Assembly (NCBI GenBank): GCA_030637515.1
Contig: DAOWGM010000011.1
Coordinates: forward strand, 1 to 34,285
DNA from: Bacteroidales bacterium
GTDB taxonomy: Bacteria > Bacteroidota > Bacteroidia > Bacteroidales > UBA12077
Length of the DNA stretch: 34,285 nt
Reading direction: 5' to 3'
Shown here: positions 25,163-33,481 of the stretch, piece after piece
How the letters are laid out: each line of letters begins with the position of its first letter
How positions within the stretch are numbered: position 1 is the stretch's first letter
The notes under the pieces: generated by a model
Told to the model about the DNA's origin: nothing
Databases searched by the model: none
Seen by the model: the letters and a program-made list of their open reading frames with translations, nothing else
Program-made: the position numbers and the translations under genes

Positions 25163-25170
25163 TATTTTTG
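25163..25170 (+). promoter_or_regulatory. candidate -7 box (TATTTTTG) upstream of small membrane protein
   Basis: TATTTTTG is an exact TAnnTTTG match, lying inside the inverted repeat AAATTGG (25156-25162) / CCAATTT (25175-25181), 34 bp before the ATG at 25205. No convincing TTTG is seen 19-21 bp upstream, so the call is tentative. Confidence 0.4.
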
Positions 25171-25204
25171 GAGCCCAATTTCAAATACATTTAAGTATTA
25201 TCAA

Positions 25205-25390
25205 ATGAAAATATTTATTAGATCATTGTCATTTATTCTTTTATTAGGAACAACAATCGTCTTTGTATTAAAGGCTAGAATGAATATACCCGTTAGTTAT
25301 ACTCATTTATTAATAGGATTTATAGTTGGTGCAATATGCCTTTTATGGATTAATTTTCGTGAAAGTAAAGAGAATAAAAGAAATAAATAA
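25205..25390 (+). CDS. 61-residue membrane protein
   Basis: Starts at the ATG 25205 (MKIFIRSLSFILLLGTTIVF). Two hydrophobic helices (about 6-23 and 34-51) are joined by a short loop (KARMNIPVSYTH), and the end is basic (NFRESKENKRNK). A longer frame would extend back into truA but with no hydrophobic or family character there. Its stop is 1 bp before the methyltransferase start, so translational coupling is likely. No family recognised. Confidence 0.6.
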   Translation: MKIFIRSLSFILLLGTTIVFVLKARMNIPVSYTHLLIGFIVGAICLLWINFRESKENKRNK

Positions 25391-25391
25391 C

Positions 25392-26156
25392 ATGCCTGAA
25401 TATCATCCGGAACCATATTGGTCAGGCGTTGCCAAAAGAATAAAATCTCGTGAGGGAGAAAATGTAATTGCTGGCGACGATGAGCCTTTTTACAGATACA
25501 AGAGGAAGCAATTTCTGAAAATGCTTCATGCTGTTGATTTTACAGGGAAATCAATTCTGGAAATTGGTTCAGGACCAGGAGGAAACTTGAAAGAGATTTG
25601 GACAAAAAAACCTTCTCGCTTAACAGGCGCTGATATTTCAGCAGAGATGATAAGTCTTGCTAAAAGTCATTTGAATTCAAATATTGAATTGGTGAAAATT
25701 GATGGCACAAGTCTCCCTTTTCAGGATCAGGAATTCGACTATGTTTTTACAGCAACGGTTTTGCAACACAATACCAAAGAGGAAATGCTTAAAAAGATAA
25801 TGGCAGAATTATGCCGTGTTTCCAAAGAAAAAATTTTTCTGTTCGAAAGAATCGAGCCTAAAATAAAAGGTGACGATTTATGTTATGGAAGACCTGTGGA
25901 ATATTATGAAGAAATTTGCAATCAGCATGGATTTGAACTTCAAAGTAAGAGCTTCATTAATATCAGAGTAAGTTATTTCATATCAGGAATCATTAGAAAG
26001 ATTTTTGGGAAAAAAAGAAGAATAGAGGGAGAACCTTATCGTAAATCAGTTATAATACTTCAAAAAATTACTTTACCCGTAACAAAATTGCTGGACAAAG
26101 TATTCGTCTCAAAAAAGGATGTTGCCAGACTTGAATTTAAGCGAATAAAATCCTAA
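25392..26156 (+). CDS. class I SAM-dependent methyltransferase
   Basis: Start taken at ATG 25392 (254 residues), 1 bp after the previous stop; a longer frame from 25326 would overlap the small membrane protein and adds no domain. The SAM-binding motif I is ILEIGSGPGGNL, motif II GADISAEMI, followed by VKIDGTSLPFQDQEFDYVFT (motif III region), so this is a Methyltransf_11/25-type Rossmann fold (about 45-150). The 100-residue C-terminal part is basic and has a hydrophobic segment (VSYFISGIIRKIFGKKRR), possibly membrane-associated. The substrate is unknown; partnership with the tiny membrane protein is inferred from coupling. Confidence 0.85.
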   Translation: MPEYHPEPYWSGVAKRIKSREGENVIAGDDEPFYRYKRKQFLKMLHAVDFTGKSILEIGSGPGGNLKEIWTKKPSRLTGADISAEMISLAKSHLNSNIELVKIDGTSLPFQDQEFDYVFTATVLQHNTKEEMLKKIMAELCRVSKEKIFLFERIEPKIKGDDLCYGRPVEYYEEICNQHGFELQSKSFINIRVSYFISGIIRKIFGKKRRIEGEPYRKSVIILQKITLPVTKLLDKVFVSKKDVARLEFKRIKS

Positions 26157-26218
26157 AGTAATAATATTTTGTACTTTTTAACATAGAATTCATAACTTGT
26201 ACATTATTTACTAAATGT

Positions 26219-27229
26219 ATGATTATGAGATTGGTTATAAATTCAAATTCAATTCAGATTCTTTGGATTGTATTTATTATTTTGCTTTTTTCATGCAATT
26301 CGGAAACAGGAATTCATGAGTCAGATATAAAGTATTATCCTTACGAATATTCTGAAAAACCTGATATTAATTCTCCATATGTAACAAAAGATAAAACAGA
26401 ACTACTTCTTTGCAAAACGAGTAATAGTAAATTCACTATTCTACCGGTTACAGTTGAAAATGGTAAGCCATTTAATTATAATGGGAAAATACGGGGGAAA
26501 GGGAATCAACTTTTTGTTAACGAAAAAGATTTTCCATCGCTGGCAAAATCAGGTTTACATTCAAAAAAAGAACTACTAAATACAATTTCAATAACAGAAC
26601 GTTCCATTGCTGAAATAACTATGAGTGGTAGACCTGAACGTTTGTCTGGGTCTGGGTTTATGGCTGCTAATGAGGATATTATTTCTGTTTTGTCAGGAGA
26701 TAATGAATTGGTTGAAAAAATGGGGCTAAAACATTCTGATCTGGCAAAAACTGTTTTTCATCTCTGGAATATTTTACAGGAAAAAGAAGAAATTGAAATT
26801 GAGTCTGGGATATCTTCAATAGGAATTGATACTATCTTTTATAATAACAGAGTAATAAAATATACGGTTCCATCGTGTCGCGGATGGCAATATTCACTTT
26901 TTAACGATTCTATTTTAGGAGAGTGTCATCTGGAAGTTCAGGTTAATTTAACCAAGAATGAAAGGGAATATATCGTAGAGAATTATACACATTTAACAAA
27001 TGATGAACTTACTGATTTTGTTGAAAGATTAACTCATATTCATACCGGTGAAATGGTTGCATACTATATTCAAATGTATGGTTTTTATGAAGGTCATACA
27101 GGTTTTAGAGCTGATCCGGTAAGTCTTGCATATATTTTTGGATTAAAAAGTTTACAAGAAATTAATCAAGATTTTAATGGTGAACTATATAAAGTTCTTA
27201 CATCACATCATGTAACTACATTTGAATAA
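26219..27229 (+). CDS. lipoprotein of unknown function paired with HEAT-repeat protein
   Basis: A 336-residue predicted lipoprotein; the start is one of two nearby ATGs (26219 or 26225). The signal sequence ends LLFSC with Cys at about 26. The mature protein is mixed alpha/beta. Its C-terminal region has a charged/aromatic helix-rich motif with several histidines: LTHIHTGEMVAYYIQMYGFY, then EGHTGFRADPVSLAYIFGL, suggesting a ligand or metal site, but no catalytic family is recognised. RGWQYSLFN is another striking block. The next gene begins 6 bp later and encodes an exported HEAT-repeat protein, so the pair probably works together in the cell envelope. Confidence 0.75.
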   Translation: MIMRLVINSNSIQILWIVFIILLFSCNSETGIHESDIKYYPYEYSEKPDINSPYVTKDKTELLLCKTSNSKFTILPVTVENGKPFNYNGKIRGKGNQLFVNEKDFPSLAKSGLHSKKELLNTISITERSIAEITMSGRPERLSGSGFMAANEDIISVLSGDNELVEKMGLKHSDLAKTVFHLWNILQEKEEIEIESGISSIGIDTIFYNNRVIKYTVPSCRGWQYSLFNDSILGECHLEVQVNLTKNEREYIVENYTHLTNDELTDFVERLTHIHTGEMVAYYIQMYGFYEGHTGFRADPVSLAYIFGLKSLQEINQDFNGELYKVLTSHHVTTFE

Positions 27230-27235
27230 TTAATC

Positions 27236-28063
27236 ATGAAAAAGATATATTATATAATAATTGCTTTATTTTTTACGATAAGCACTTTTGCGCAAATAAC
27301 TGACTTACAGTCTGAAATAGATTCTTTAGTAGATGTTTTGGTAAAGGAGCGTAGACAATGGAATGAAGCATCCGAAAAATTAATAGTTATTGGAGAACCT
27401 GCGGCAGATAAATTGCTTGAAGCTTTAATGAATAAATCACTAGATTCCTGGGCTAGACGAAAAGCAGCCATGACTCTTTCAGGAATAAATGCTGATCAAA
27501 TAATAACACCTTGTTTGAATGTATTTACAGATGAGTCGGAAGAGATAGCTGTAAGAAGAAATGCATGTAATGCATTAGCATCGGTGAATTTAGATAAACA
27601 AGAAAATTTGTTTTTGTTCTATGCAAAAAATAATAACAGCGATATTAGAAATGTATGTTACCAAAGATTAGGACAAATTGGATCGGAGAAAGCTATCAAA
27701 TTTTTAATTTCTGAAGTAGATAAACAACAGGATATGGGTAAGTGGATCATATTACATATTCTTGAGTCATTTGATACAAAAGAGGTAAATGAAAAATTTA
27801 TTCATGCATTATGTGATGATAACTGGTGGATGATTAATGAATATGCACGGAATATATTAATAAAAAGAGGCGATGATGTAGTTGAACCTCTTCAGAAAGT
27901 TTTAGATAATCAAGAAAATCCAGAATTTGTTCGTTGGAAAGCAATTTGGGTTATAAAAGATTTAGAAAGCCCCAAAAGAAATGAAATTTTGAAAAATGCA
28001 TTAAAAGATGAAAATTGGTTTATACGGAATGAAGCTGAAGTGGCATTAAAAAAGGAAAAATAA
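27236..28063 (+). CDS. exported HEAT-repeat protein
   Basis: 275 residues with a signal peptide (1-20, MKKIYYIIIALFFTISTFAQ) and then about 6 HEAT-like helical pairs covering nearly all of the mature protein. Repeat marks include WARRKAAMTLSGI, AVRRNACNALASV, DIRNVCYQRLGQIG, FVRWKAIWVIKDL and WFIRNEAEVALKK. These form a superhelical protein-binding scaffold, as in PBS-lyase-type HEAT proteins, here predicted periplasmic. No enzyme domain is present. Co-transcribed with the preceding lipoprotein (6-bp gap) and closed by a strong terminator directly after the stop. Confidence 0.85.
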   Translation: MKKIYYIIIALFFTISTFAQITDLQSEIDSLVDVLVKERRQWNEASEKLIVIGEPAADKLLEALMNKSLDSWARRKAAMTLSGINADQIITPCLNVFTDESEEIAVRRNACNALASVNLDKQENLFLFYAKNNNSDIRNVCYQRLGQIGSEKAIKFLISEVDKQQDMGKWIILHILESFDTKEVNEKFIHALCDDNWWMINEYARNILIKRGDDVVEPLQKVLDNQENPEFVRWKAIWVIKDLESPKRNEILKNALKDENWFIRNEAEVALKKEK

Positions 28064-28089
28064 AAAAAGGGGCGTATGCCCCTTTTTTT
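28062..28089. terminator. bidirectional intrinsic terminator
   Basis: A7 (28062-28068), GGGGC (28069-28073), loop GTAT, GCCCC (28078-28082), T7 (28083-28089). The compact stem with A/T runs on both sides can stop the HEAT-protein transcript rightward and the endonuclease transcript leftward. Confidence 0.93.
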
Positions 28090-28110
28090 ATTGAGTTAAA
28101 TGGTTTGGTA

Positions 28111-31100
28111 TTACTCTACAACGAGTTTGCAATTTTCGTTTATTTCATTGTTTGTTATCATAATAAAGTAAATTCCTGTATTCAGATTCGAGATATCTAT
28201 TCTTTCTTCCTGATATCCGTTAACTTGAACGTTATCTTTTTGAATATGAATTCTACCCTGAATATCAACAACCTTATAAGATATTTCGGTATAATCATCT
28301 GCAATTAATTCTAATATTGTATAGCTATTTGCAGGATTTGGATAAAGTTTAGCCTTAATATCATTTACAATTACATTGTTATCCTGAGATTCTACCATAA
28401 AAGATTTGTTATTTATGATGTTTACAGAATAATCTTCAACTTCTCCATATTCAAATACTTCGCAAGGTGTTGCTGCTTTATTATACTTCATCGATACTCT
28501 CATTCGCGTTGTTCCAGATATAGCGTTATCAGGTACAGTAAATGTTCCGCTTAAAGATGTATATCTTGAATCATCAGAAAAGATTAATTCAGTATTTTCA
28601 TCAAAAACGCCATCATGGTTATAATCTATCCATATTGAGTATACTTCTTTGTATGCTCTTCCTGAGTAACCGGTGTACAATGTAATATCATAGCTTGTAT
28701 TTGCTGCAATATTTGCAGTTAGATTTGTGAAATCAGCATAACCGCTATTATCTCCTGAGGAGTTGTTTAAATCAGCAATAACAACTTGATTTATCCATTC
28801 ATCGCTTGTATTTGTACCACGAGAATCACAGTAAGCAATTTGACCATCTAAAGTTGTTACATTTAGCGAATTACTTAATGCAGATGTATTTCCAGCTGCA
28901 TCTTTTGCTTTAACTGTAAATGCATATTGATTAAATGATGACAATCCGCTTACTGAATAGCTTGTTGAAGTAGGATTACCAATTAATGAACCATCTTGGT
29001 ATACTTCGTATTCTGTAACGGCAACATTATCTGTTGAGGCATTCCAACTAATAGTAACACTTGTTGTAGTTATGTTGCTTGCAGCTAATGCAGTTGGAAT
29101 TGTTGGTGCTTCAGTATCAACTACAGCATCTGTAAATGTTACAGTATAATCTTCCACTTCACCATAATCAAAACTTTCACATGCAGTTTGAGCTCCATCA
29201 TATTTCATTGAAACTCTCATCCTTGTAGTTCCTTCTGCTGTTGCTAAAACAGATATGTTTCCGTTAACAGTTGTAGAACTTAATGAGCCTGCATCAAATG
29301 CTAACTCTCCGGAATCTTCAAAATCACCATCAGCATTATAATCAATCCAGATTTTCCAGTATTCGTTGTATGTTGATCCGCTAAATCCTGGTGTTAATGA
29401 AATATTAACCGTACTTCCTTTTTCTAATGAAATAGTTTCAGAAGTAAAATCAGTATAATTAGCTGCACCTGATGAATTTGTATAAGAACCTATTTCAACA
29501 TTTGCAATCCATTCATAAGATGAATTATTTCCTTGTGATGAACAGTAAGTAGTTACAATTTCAGAAGTTGTTACATTAATAGTATTACTTGCACCGGAAA
29601 TATTTTCAGCAGCATCTTTAGCTTTTATATAAAAAGCATAAGCTGTTGAAGCCGTTAATCCTGTTACGCTATATGTAGTATTACTTGAAGAAGATAATAA
29701 ACTTCCATTCCTATAAATATCATATTCGGTAACTCCAACATTGTCGGTAGAAGCTGCCCAGCTTAAACTAACAGATGTTTCTGTTACGCCGGAAGAAACT
29801 AAGCTGCTTGGAACAGTTGGAGCTTCAGTATCTTCAGTAGTTCCACCAATTTCAGTAATACTTGTTACATACTCAATGCTTTGTTCAGATGAATAAGTAT
29901 CACGTACTCCAACTACTTCAATTGTTTTTCCAACTGCACTTGAGTTATTTTCTGGACTCCACTCATCCCGTTGATCTGTTTCTAATTTTACAACAATAGT
30001 TTCACTACCGTTGATGTCTTTCATAATCAAAGCATATACACCATTATACGATTCAGTAATAATACCGTCAACAGTAACTGAAGTGCCTATCGATTCTGCT
30101 AAGGCTTCACTTACACTAATACCCGAACCGGTATTCCCGGAATTTAACTGACCACTTACAATATTGCTATTACTGCTATTCCCGTAATCATTATAAGCAA
30201 GAATATAATATGAGTAAGTAATATTTTCTGAAACTGCATTGTCAGTGTAGCTTGTTGTATTCGCCGCTAAATCTGATGAAAGAGAATATTCTGATCCACT
30301 TGATTTGTATAGCTTATATCCATTCTCGTCAGAAACATTATTCCATGAAAGACTAATTGAAGTTTCTCCTGCATTTAGTTGTAATGTTGGACTTGAAGGA
30401 GCACTATTAACAGGAGTAAGATCCCATGCACGAGCTACAAGTTCAGGATAATCGATAAAAGGATTTCGGTTTCCCTGATAAGTTTCAATTTCGCTGTTTC
30501 TTTCAATTTCTTCTGCGTCAACAGGATCATCTAAATGCCACTGATAAAAAATATCAATATCTCCAACTTGACTTATATCTCCTGCCTGTGTAGGATACAT
30601 GGTGTAAAAATAGAAAATAGCTCTTGCAGCATTTCCTTTGTGATCCTCGCGTGGCTCGAATACTGAACTGGCTGATTCGCTGTAAAGATCAATGTTACTT
30701 GTCGGAATTGTTGTTTGTGATTGATTCAAATACATCCATTTTGAGGTTGTATTATCATCAATTTCTGTTAAGGGATAATTAGAACGTGTACTATTCCAGT
30801 TTTCATAAGTTGGAAAAAGATGATGAATATCGGAGACCATAGGATCAGCCTCGTTAAAGAAACTTTGCGGAATAGTGTGTTCGCAGTTTATGGGGGCAGG
30901 ATAGGTTGTTGTGCCTCCATATGTACTGTTTACTTCATAACCTGAATAAACACATGTTATTACATTGTTTTCATTATCAATGTAATTGTACAGATACTTT
31001 CTTGCAGTAGAGTATCCAAGAGTTTGATGTTTGCCATCATAGTAATTTGTTATTAGCCATGACTTTAGATCTTCGCCTGATAAGTCTTCAGGAGCTTCTT

Positions 31101-31179
31101 GTGAGAAAGCAAGCTGACTAAGCATTAGAAATAATACAGCCAAAATGCTTACTCTTTTTTTGAGTAATGGGTTTTTCAT
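28111..31179 (-). CDS. secreted endonuclease I-family protein with FN3/GEVED repeats and type IX sorting domain
   Basis: A 1022-residue exported protein. Signal peptide 1-26 (...SQLAFSQ). The endonuclease I (EndA/Vvn-type, beta-beta-alpha metal finger) domain (about 30-255) has NCEHTIPQSFF (His101) and SDIHHLFPTYENWNSTRSNYPL. It degrades DNA/RNA outside the cell. An FN3 domain (about 260-345), an OB-like domain (about 353-446), then two FN3-GEVED units follow (FN3 ~453-540, GEVED ~545-682; FN3 ~690-778, GEVED ~783-922; both GEVEDs carry IWIDYN.DG.F and RMRVSMKY). A Por-type C-terminal sorting domain (about 945-1022: LYPNPANSY ... GIYFIMITN) sends it out through T9SS. Monocistronic, with terminators at both ends. 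Inverted repeat ACACG-N10-CGTGT lies 113 bp upstream. Confidence 0.93.
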   Translation of the reverse strand: MKNPLLKKRVSILAVLFLMLSQLAFSQEAPEDLSGEDLKSWLITNYYDGKHQTLGYSTARKYLYNYIDNENNVITCVYSGYEVNSTYGGTTTYPAPINCEHTIPQSFFNEADPMVSDIHHLFPTYENWNSTRSNYPLTEIDDNTTSKWMYLNQSQTTIPTSNIDLYSESASSVFEPREDHKGNAARAIFYFYTMYPTQAGDISQVGDIDIFYQWHLDDPVDAEEIERNSEIETYQGNRNPFIDYPELVARAWDLTPVNSAPSSPTLQLNAGETSISLSWNNVSDENGYKLYKSSGSEYSLSSDLAANTTSYTDNAVSENITYSYYILAYNDYGNSSNSNIVSGQLNSGNTGSGISVSEALAESIGTSVTVDGIITESYNGVYALIMKDINGSETIVVKLETDQRDEWSPENNSSAVGKTIEVVGVRDTYSSEQSIEYVTSITEIGGTTEDTEAPTVPSSLVSSGVTETSVSLSWAASTDNVGVTEYDIYRNGSLLSSSSNTTYSVTGLTASTAYAFYIKAKDAAENISGASNTINVTTSEIVTTYCSSQGNNSSYEWIANVEIGSYTNSSGAANYTDFTSETISLEKGSTVNISLTPGFSGSTYNEYWKIWIDYNADGDFEDSGELAFDAGSLSSTTVNGNISVLATAEGTTRMRVSMKYDGAQTACESFDYGEVEDYTVTFTDAVVDTEAPTIPTALAASNITTTSVTISWNASTDNVAVTEYEVYQDGSLIGNPTSTSYSVSGLSSFNQYAFTVKAKDAAGNTSALSNSLNVTTLDGQIAYCDSRGTNTSDEWINQVVIADLNNSSGDNSGYADFTNLTANIAANTSYDITLYTGYSGRAYKEVYSIWIDYNHDGVFDENTELIFSDDSRYTSLSGTFTVPDNAISGTTRMRVSMKYNKAATPCEVFEYGEVEDYSVNIINNKSFMVESQDNNVIVNDIKAKLYPNPANSYTILELIADDYTEISYKVVDIQGRIHIQKDNVQVNGYQEERIDISNLNTGIYFIMITNNEINENCKLVVE

Positions 31180-31291
31180 AAATTAGAGGTTTAGGTGTTA
31201 AAGAATTACAAGTACGTGAATAATTCAATACAAAAATTCTCAAAATCAGATCTTTATTAAACTTAAAGTACTGTTTGTTAACATTACAAAT

Positions 31292-31311
31292 ACACGAAAC
31301 GTTATGCGTGT
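31292..31311. promoter_or_regulatory. inverted repeat ACACG-N10-CGTGT upstream of endonuclease gene
   Basis: Arms at 31292-31296 and 31307-31311, with AACGTT near the centre; 113 bp before the endonuclease ATG. On the minus strand a TGTATTTG box (7/8 to TAnnTTTG) overlaps the left arm, so the dyad could be a promoter-proximal operator. Confidence 0.3.
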
Positions 31312-31511
31312 TCTGAAATGAGTTTGTGTTTTAGATTTAAATAATAAAAAGAAATACTGAAACAGGAGAAAATGAGGTGAAATTAAAAAAGGCAGCGAAA
31401 AACCCTAAAACAGACTTTTTTGGCTACATGGTTTGGAAATTTATTCTAAAAGAATAATGTTTGATGTTTTAATAGAAAGGCAAGACAAGAACCCGTTCAT
31501 GCAAAATAAAA

Positions 31512-31542
31512 AACCCTATTTGGATAAATACCAAACAGGGTT
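31512..31542 (-). terminator. intrinsic terminator of grpE-dnaJ operon
   Basis: AACCCT-A-TTTGG (31512-31523), 7-nt loop, CCAAA-C-AGGGTT (31531-31542): 11 paired positions with one A/C mismatch. Leftward it is followed by TTTTTATTTT. It lies 22 bp past the dnaJ stop. Confidence 0.88.
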
Positions 31543-31563
31543 ATTATATATATTAAATAATAT

Positions 31564-32736
31564 TTATTCAAAAAAGTTTTTCATTCTTTCAAAGAAAGTT
31601 TTATCATCAGCTGTAGGCTGAGGTTTGAAGTTTTCAGAATTAGCAAGTTGTTCAACTTGTTTCTGTTCTTCTTTCGACAAATTCTTAGGAATCCAAACAT
31701 TTATATTCACAAGTAAATCTCCTTTTCCATAGCCATTAACTTCAGGTAGTCCTTTACCACGTAATCGAAGAATTTTACCAGGTTGAGTACCAGTTTCAAT
31801 TTTGATTTTTACTTTACTATCCACAGTTGGAATTTCAACGGTAGCTCCAATAGCTGCTTCAGCAAAATTTAGATAAAGTCCATAAATTAAATCGTTACCA
31901 TCTCTTACTAAATCAGGATCTTTTTCTTCTTGAATTACAACAATTAAATCGCCATTAACACCGCCTCGTCGGGCAGCATTTCCTCGTCCGCTTACAGATA
32001 ACTGCATTCCTTCGGCAACTCCTGCAGGTATATCCAACGATATAACTTCAGCATCTTTAACAATTCCTTCGCCATGGCATTTTGTACATTTATTTGTAAT
32101 AATTTTTCCTTCGCCGCCACAAATATGACATGCCTGAGTAGTTTGCATTTGCCCTAAGAAAGTGCTTGTAACTCTTGTTACCTGACCTGAACCATGACAT
32201 GTGGAGCAATCAGTATGTGAAGAAGAATCTTTAGCTCCGCTTCCGTCACAAGTATCACATGTAATGTATTTATTAACTTTTATTTTCTTATTAACTCCGT
32301 GGGAAATATCTTTTAAACTTAAAGAAACTTTTACTCTTAAGTTTGATCCTTTATTAACTCTACGACCCCGTGAACGAGATCCGCCAAATCCACTAAAACC
32401 GCCTCCGCCAAATCCTCCGCCAAAAGCGCTTCCGAAAATATCGCCGAAATTCTCAAAAATATCTTCCATTGACATACCGCCGCCAAAGCCTCCTGTACCA
32501 CCTGCTGCGCCACCAACTCCTGCATGACCATATCTGTCATATCTGCTTCTTTTATCTTGATGTGAAAGAATCTCGTAAGCTTCTGCAGACTCTTTAAATT
32601 TAGCTTCAGCTTCCTTATCACCCGGGTTTTTATCAGGATGATATTTTATGGCCTGCTTACGATATGCTTTTTTTATTTCTTCCTGTGTAGCACTTTTCGA
32701 TACTCCTAAAATCTCGTAAAAATCTCTTTTCGACAT
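31564..32736 (-). CDS. dnaJ: chaperone DnaJ (Hsp40)
   Basis: Co-chaperone that delivers unfolded clients to DnaK and stimulates its ATPase. At 390 residues it is full length. The J domain (1-70) carries HPD in [11 protein letters not shown], followed by a glycine/phenylalanine-rich linker (about 75-125). The zinc domain has all four CxxCxGxG repeats ([31 protein letters not shown]-type CTKCHGEG). The C-terminal substrate-binding domains end near the C-terminal dimer region. It follows grpE by 22 bp on the same strand and ends at a strong terminator. dnaK is not in the window. Confidence 0.97.
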   Translation of the reverse strand: MSKRDFYEILGVSKSATQEEIKKAYRKQAIKYHPDKNPGDKEAEAKFKESAEAYEILSHQDKRSRYDRYGHAGVGGAAGGTGGFGGGMSMEDIFENFGDIFGSAFGGGFGGGGFSGFGGSRSRGRRVNKGSNLRVKVSLSLKDISHGVNKKIKVNKYITCDTCDGSGAKDSSSHTDCSTCHGSGQVTRVTSTFLGQMQTTQACHICGGEGKIITNKCTKCHGEGIVKDAEVISLDIPAGVAEGMQLSVSGRGNAARRGGVNGDLIVVIQEEKDPDLVRDGNDLIYGLYLNFAEAAIGATVEIPTVDSKVKIKIETGTQPGKILRLRGKGLPEVNGYGKGDLLVNINVWIPKNLSKEEQKQVEQLANSENFKPQPTADDKTFFERMKNFFE

Positions 32737-32758
32737 GTTCGTATTTTTTCAGTAATAA

Positions 32759-33349
32759 TTATTCGCCGATAACAACTTTCGAAAAGCGAATGATTTTTTC
32801 ATTTAAATAATATCCCTTTTCAATAACATCAACAACTTTACCTTTTAGTTTGTTGTTTGGTGCAGGGATTTTTGTGATAGCTTCGTGTAAGTCTGTATCA
32901 AATTCTTTTTCTTTAGCTTCAATTTCTTTAACACCTCGTTGCTTAAGGAATTCATCAAATTTATTGTATATCAATCGAATGCCTTCTTTAACAGCATTAA
33001 TATCTTTAGCCTGATCAATGTTGCCTAAACCACGCTCAAAATCATCCATTACAGGTAAGATATTAACTAAGATATCTTCACCAGCCGATTTGCTAAGTTC
33101 CATTTTCTCCTTTAATGTTCTTCTTCTGTAATTATCGTATTCGGCTGCAAGTCGTAAATACTTATCGTTAAGTTCGGCTATGATTTCCTTATCTGTTTTT
33201 TCTTTCTTAAGCTCTTTTTTAACTTCTTCTTTTTCAGCTTTTACTTCCTTTTCCTTTTTCTTTGAAGCGGATTTTGCTTGTTGTTTTTTTGGCTGTGAAG
33301 TTTTAGTATTTTTCTTACTCTCAGTTTTTTCTATTGTTTTTTTTGTCAT
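32759..33349 (-). CDS. grpE: nucleotide exchange factor GrpE
   Basis: 196 residues. Releases ADP from DnaK as a dimer. After a lysine/glutamate/serine-rich, probably disordered N-terminal extension (about 1-55) comes the long dimerisation helix with NDKYLRLAAEYDNYRRRTLKEK and the four-helix bundle (ILPVMDDFERGL). The C-terminal beta-domain closes with the GrpE signature VIEKGYYLNEKIIRFSKVVIGE. Overall length is within the family range; the charged extension is common in Bacteroidota. First gene of the grpE-dnaJ operon, with its own upstream region separating it from murA by 132 bp. Confidence 0.96.
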   Translation of the reverse strand: MTKKTIEKTESKKNTKTSQPKKQQAKSASKKKEKEVKAEKEEVKKELKKEKTDKEIIAELNDKYLRLAAEYDNYRRRTLKEKMELSKSAGEDILVNILPVMDDFERGLGNIDQAKDINAVKEGIRLIYNKFDEFLKQRGVKEIEAKEKEFDTDLHEAITKIPAPNNKLKGKVVDVIEKGYYLNEKIIRFSKVVIGE

Positions 33350-33389
33350 CCCCTAAAAAATAAAAAAATGATTATTTAATTTCTCGTCT

Positions 33390-33441
33390 GCATATAGCAA
33401 TCAAAATTTTTGCCAAAAGGATTTTTTACGTCAAATTGGCA
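33390..33441 (-). promoter_or_regulatory. candidate grpE-dnaJ promoter region with TTGGCA inverted repeat
   Basis: On the minus strand TGCCAA (33441-33436) and TTGGCA (33416-33411) are inverted arms 19 bp apart. The inner arm, as TTTTGGCA, lies about 15 bp before TATATGC (33396-33390), a fair -10-like box 40 bp before the grpE ATG. It could be a heat-responsive control region; no CIRCE element (TTAGCACTC-N9-GAGTGCTAA) was seen. Confidence 0.35.
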
Positions 33442-33481
33442 CGCAAAATAATGTTTAATGGAAAATCTGACAATGATTTGC

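Larger units (their letters stand above)
31180..31563. other. intergenic region upstream of the endonuclease gene
   Basis: About 380 bp. It holds the endonuclease upstream region (with the dyad at 31292-31311) and the dnaJ terminator (31512-31542). A 62-codon rightward frame (31433-31621) runs through the dnaJ terminator and into dnaJ antisense, so it is not considered a gene. No RNA gene seen. Confidence 0.6.

Noticed and set aside
25073-25204. Longer N-terminus for the 61-residue membrane protein
   Set aside because: Would overlap truA and add a basic, non-conserved-looking stretch ahead of a membrane helix; the ATG at 25205 is better placed.
25326-25391. Longer N-terminus for the methyltransferase
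   Set aside because: Would overlap the small membrane protein by 65 bp; ATG 25392 gives a normal methyltransferase start.
31433-31621. 62-codon ORF right of the endonuclease upstream region
   Set aside because: Runs through the dnaJ terminator hairpin and into dnaJ antisense; no protein-like features.
32201-32621. Proline-rich and alanine-rich ORFs over dnaJ
   Set aside because: Shadows of the Gly/Phe-rich linker in other frames; dnaJ is intact.
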